A stretch of DNA of 38,085 bases from Apostichopus parvimensis (Eukaryota > Echinodermata > Holothuroidea > Aspidochirotida > Stichopodidae): positions 29,564 through 67,648 of the forward strand of contig KN882799.1 in NCBI GenBank assembly GCA_000934455.1, in the 5' to 3' direction. The notes beneath the pieces are model-generated. The model was not told where the DNA came from. It made no database searches and saw only the letters and a list, made by a program, of their open reading frames with translations. Shown here in pieces: positions 34,433-38,085 of this stretch (positions within the stretch are counted from its first letter, which is position 1; the number at the start of each line of letters is the position of its first letter). A program made the translations under genes and the position numbers.

Positions 34433-36699
34433 ACACAAATAGAAGTGTTTTTAAATGCTGTAAAACAAATCAAACCTCACAAACCTCATTTTGTGCTTAA
34501 AACTTACACTTTACATTCGGAGCAACGGAAAAGCATCGAAAAGATTCTGTGGTTTCTTGAGAGATCATTAGAGAGGTGGAAAAAAGCAATGGTTCATGGA
34601 ACCGTGGCCCCCAATGTCCAAGGGTTGGTTGAGCCAATGCTGTGTGTTTGCAAGACTGATTAAATGAGTTGTCAACGTGCCTATACCTTAGTCTGTTTTA
34701 TATTTCACTAACGACTGGTTTTACTAGTTGACAGACAATTAAAACTGTCCACTGCTTTCACTGGGGTAGTTTTATTTACACACCACGAATAGCGCATCTG
34801 GCCTGCTTGGTCCTAGTTTTTCCACTGGCTCACATGATTCTGTGAAACGATCTGAACTGAATAATATCAAAACCGAGCTCCTTAACGAATGTATATAATT
34901 TACAACCTAACTTTTAATGGTTTTTTTCATGCTTTATGAAAGCAAACTTTAATATAAAAAATTATGAATAAAGAAATACACTCTCACTTTAAGTATGTAA
35001 TGGTCGTTACTAGATATGGGGTTTCCTTTACCCCCAGAATACTTGTGATAGCACCCCATTCATACCCACACAACGTAATTAGTTTGCGTCCCATTATGTG
35101 TGCTTGAGTTGGCTCTTTGGACTTTTGAAAGGTAAAATCCTAAATATAAAATCAAATTATGGGTGGAAAAGTTCAGTGACTATGATTATACGAGAAAGGG
35201 ACAGAATTTCCGATGTATTCCTTTCGGGAATGGAAAAGAAAACCGTAAAGCACGTTTTTCTTGTAATTTACACATACCAAATGTAAACTTTCTTAGGCTT
35301 TGACTTTGAAGACTGTAGCAGCATTTTGCACCCATACTAGACACATATTTGGTAATTTCCGTGAGAAAAATCTGCGCTCAAGAGTTAACCACTTATGTCA
35401 TGTGCAGAAAACCGCAAAAGTGCTAGCAGAATGATTCTTCTATTTTGGTTCGGTTACAAGTACGAGTGTTATTTTTGGAATTAATGAAAGAAAGTTCTTA
35501 CTCCATATGCAGTATCATTGTTACAGATCGCGTATTCATGTTACATGCACAAGTACTATGACCCTCGCTACCACCTACGGATATTGCCTGCAACAAGTGA
35601 ATCTCAGTTGATGAAGGCGCCAACCTCACAGACTCAAGGAAAAAAGATATATATATATACGAAAAACTGATGACTATGAAAACAGCAACTATTATAAAAA
35701 CAATTCAAAAAAAAGATAAAAAATAATCAAACCAGTGGAATGATTATGGTTTACCAGATGGGTAGGTACCTGCCCACATAGACAGTAACAATCACTGATT
35801 ATTGTTTTAAAGTAAAGGTACAGGTCAGAATGGACTGTCTATAACATGTTTTAGAGTAATGATAGTGCAGTAGTTGGGGGTAATAGGTAAGTCAGAACAC
35901 ATGTGCAATACGTGGTATATAAACACAGTTAGGAGCTGACTGATTAATTTAACCTGAGAATCTAAGGGGCGGATCCACGATTTCGAAAAGGATTGCATGG
36001 AGGCCTGGCTTGTTGCAGCCAATTCCTGTGTGGAAGTGTCTGTGGGTTGTTTCTCCCTATCAAAAATTTACAAAAAATTAAACCACTTTTTCTTTATTGT
36101 GTGGTTTGAAAAAAAGAGAGAGGGTGGGAGGGGGTGGGCAGGGGTGGGGGAGGGGATATCAAGAGCTAAGCCATCTCCTTATGTAGCACAGCCACACAGA
36201 TTTATTCTCAATTGACGAGCATGACACCATTAGTGATACATTAGTGGTTATAGTGATACTATGAAATGAAGGAAAAGTGATTGTTTTGTGAAAATGTTAC
36301 ATTTTCTATACATTGTTACAAATCTTATCTTACTTGCTAGCATTGTCATACAAATAAAATGGAAATATTGTTAATATATTACATCAGCAAAGAGTGAAAC
36401 CTTATAAACCACATACAACCCCTCCCCATCCCCCTGCCCTCTCCCCCCTCCCTTTCTTCTTTTCCTCCTCCTCTCCCAACAAATAAGAACACATAATGGG
36501 TATTCTTTTAGTTAGATTAAACAATGATTCTTGTACCTAGTTGAACAAAGTAAGCTTTTGTTGCAACTGTCCTGACCAATTTACGTTGAAGAGCGCTAAG
36601 AATTACATCCATTTAGAATCTAAGCTTCTTAGAACGGCAAATTTATCGAGCATTATCGGGCCGATGAAATGAATTTACAGGGAAAATTTCAGCAGGTAA
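34433..36699. other. Intergenic region between the SINE and the minus-strand exon
   Basis: AT-rich, with a short AT dinucleotide tract (35647-35660), a purine-rich G tract (36117-36158) and a C/T-rich tract (36419-36478). Part of it is presumably the 3' UTR of the minus-strand gene ending at 36700. No other gene seen. Confidence 0.5.
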
Positions 36700-36875
36700 C
36701 TAACGTAGAAGTAAAAGCAATTTTTGAGAGCATTGTTTGCCAATAGTGTTGGCGTAATTTTTGACATCTTCTGTGTGATATTCACCCATCTCCGAGGCCA
36801 TCTGATAAACTTCGTACGCCATTATCATCTTCTCGAAAAAGATGAGAACTTTTTTAACGTTGATTGGTTCATCTT
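36700..36875 (-). CDS. Probable last coding exon of an unrecognised neighbouring gene
   Basis: Read on the minus strand, an acceptor gtttgaatttgcag (AG at 36877-36876), with a CTAAC branch-like sequence about 38 nt upstream, opens onto a 58-codon frame ending in TAG at 36702-36700. Exon start is phase 1 (one base from the preceding exon). The peptide is charged and helical in character: after the split codon, DEPINVKKVLIFFEKM, then a middle with MAYEVYQMASEMGEYHTEDV, ending GKQCSQKLLLLLR. There is no low-complexity sequence until the terminal Leu run. I do not recognise the family. No upstream exon was found between here and the window's right edge. Possible minus-strand poly(A) signals (TTTATT on +) are at 36201-36206 and 36093-36098. 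The gene would converge tail-to-tail on runx. An intronless 78-codon reading from 36936 is possible but less likely. Confidence 0.45.
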
Positions 36876-38085
36876 CTGCAAATTCAAACAGATTTTGAGT
36901 GATTAACTGTGAGTTAGTGTGAAAATACAACATCAATTTGCTACGAAATAGAAAACATTATAAAATTTCAAGAAAAATGAATATTTCATGGTTTAAACTT
37001 CATGAAAGTTCTGTAATTTTTTTCTTTATAAATTATAAAACGGATATTTCACAACACCCATACATTCACTAGATTTAGATCTTCAAACTTGATCTAACCT
37101 TAAGTGTCCATTGATTATGAAGTTCATTGGAAGATCATGTTTATTCATCAATTGGAAGATCATGCTTATTCATTGGATGACAGATCAGATTCATTGAAAG
37201 ATCATGTTTATTCATTGGATGATCATGCTTATTCATTGATGGCAGATCAGGTTGCTTGGATGATCATATTTATTTGGTGGATGGCGGGTCAGGTTCATTG
37301 CATGCATGAATGGATGTTATATCCAACATCATTCCATTTTTCAACATGACATTGGAGGCTATAAAAGTCTTATCAATTTTCATCAAGCCATGTGTTGCTT
37401 TTGAGTCACTACTGGACTTTTAAATGGAAGGAACCTCTAACAGTAATTCAGAATGAATTGAGTGAAATCACTCACAAATGCCTGCAAGGCTTCCACCCGT
37501 TACCTATTTGGACATAGGTCGGTTGATCACCTAGTTCAGTACCATACACAACTTTACAAAACCAACTTCATGTAAGTGGTCTATTCTAGACCAGAACATT
37601 GTCAGACTACAAGGCTATAAGTAGCTTATTTGTCAATCCAAGATTTAATTTTTCCAATCTGTCTCTGACCAGAGCTACCCTATTCCTAGACATTTAGTCA
37701 CTTCTCATGGTTGAGAAGGAAATCACACCCCCACAGAGATTAAAATATTTTTGGGCTTTAGATACTTTCATCTATAAAGGCATATCTACGGTAGTGCGTA
37801 CATGCCATTTCATACAAGCTGAGAGTGAGTAATCTCAAAGCTATGTTGTCTCTCTGTGGGGTTGAATTAGACTGAGGACTGCACTTTCAGGAAAGCTATT
37901 TGCCCCAGGCAAGAGAATTTAACTAATACCATATCATATCATAACATATATCATACAAAATTATGCTGAACTATCATCAAATTTACATCACACAGGTGTA
38001 CTGTACATATCACAACATGTCACAGAATAATTCAGCCATGCCTAATAACAAAGAAAAGGTTTCCCTGCCCTCCCCCCCCCCCCCC
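36876..38085. other. Right flank: probable intron of the minus-strand gene, with an imperfect repeat
   Basis: No exon recognised on either strand. Segment 37120-37300 is made of imperfect units of about 27-36 bases containing gatcatgYttattcattgga and cagatcaggtt. The window ends in a poly-C run (from about 38073) typical of an assembly or contig edge. Confidence 0.45.
37120..37300. repeat. Imperfect tandem repeat (ATGATCATGCTTATTCATTGG-type)
   Basis: Five to six units sharing gatcatgtttattcattg / gatggcagatcaggttca, with variable spacing. The 81-codon frame over it is a product of the repeat. Confidence 0.85.

Noticed and set aside
37104..37349. 81-codon frame with DHAYSLDD repeats
   Set aside because: Caused by the imperfect tandem repeat; no splice or family evidence.

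Overview
This window looks like animal (metazoan) nuclear genomic DNA: AT-rich, microsatellite-laden, with two assembly gaps (10989-11443 and 26243-27137) and spliced genes. Its main content is one complete RUNX (Runt-domain) transcription factor gene on the + strand. The invertebrate-like single-gene organisation, the divergent linker sequence and a tRNA-derived SINE of a type common in marine deuterostomes suggest an echinoderm or a related invertebrate deuterostome. That placement is an inference; no species can be named from the sequence alone.

Layout. 1-2847: upstream flank, with a possible repeat at the left edge, a ~107-bp tandem repeat (800-1112) and a promoter-like segment (about 2250-2790). 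The promoter-like segment holds an inverted CCAAT box, a GC box, a CRE-like site, adjoining AP-1 and E-box sites, and two TGYGGTY Runx sites. 2848-3307: exon 1, carrying the N-terminus and three quarters of the Runt domain. 3308-8130: intron 1. 8131-8235: exon 2, the end of the Runt domain. 8236-17824: intron 2, which contains a strong candidate 105-nt in-frame cassette exon at 10298-10402. 17825-18004: exon 3, the basic/NLS-like HRPKLDDQ segment and linker. 18005-27529: intron 3, repeat-rich with an 895-base gap. 27530-28425: exon 4, the transactivation/inhibitory C-terminus ending in VWRPY. 28426 to about 30075: 3' UTR with AU-rich elements, a possible RNA G-quadruplex, four Pumilio-type sites and two AATAAA signals.

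Joined without the cassette, the four exons give one open frame of 546 codons from the first ATG, or 512 from the second ATG at 2950. All introns are phase 1 and sit at positions homologous to vertebrate RUNX introns. The vertebrate intron inside the first half of the Runt domain and the last vertebrate intron are absent.

Downstream, 30.1-36.7 kb is intergenic. It contains a degenerate 21-bp repeat, a compact octamer/DR4 motif cluster at 33288-33326 and a tRNA-derived SINE (about 34141-34432, minus strand). At 36700-36875, minus strand, there is what looks like the last coding exon of an unrecognised neighbouring gene converging on runx.

The most interesting item is the cassette exon. It would insert 35 residues exactly between the DNA-contacting end of the Runt domain (GPREPR) and the basic segment that follows it, without changing frame.
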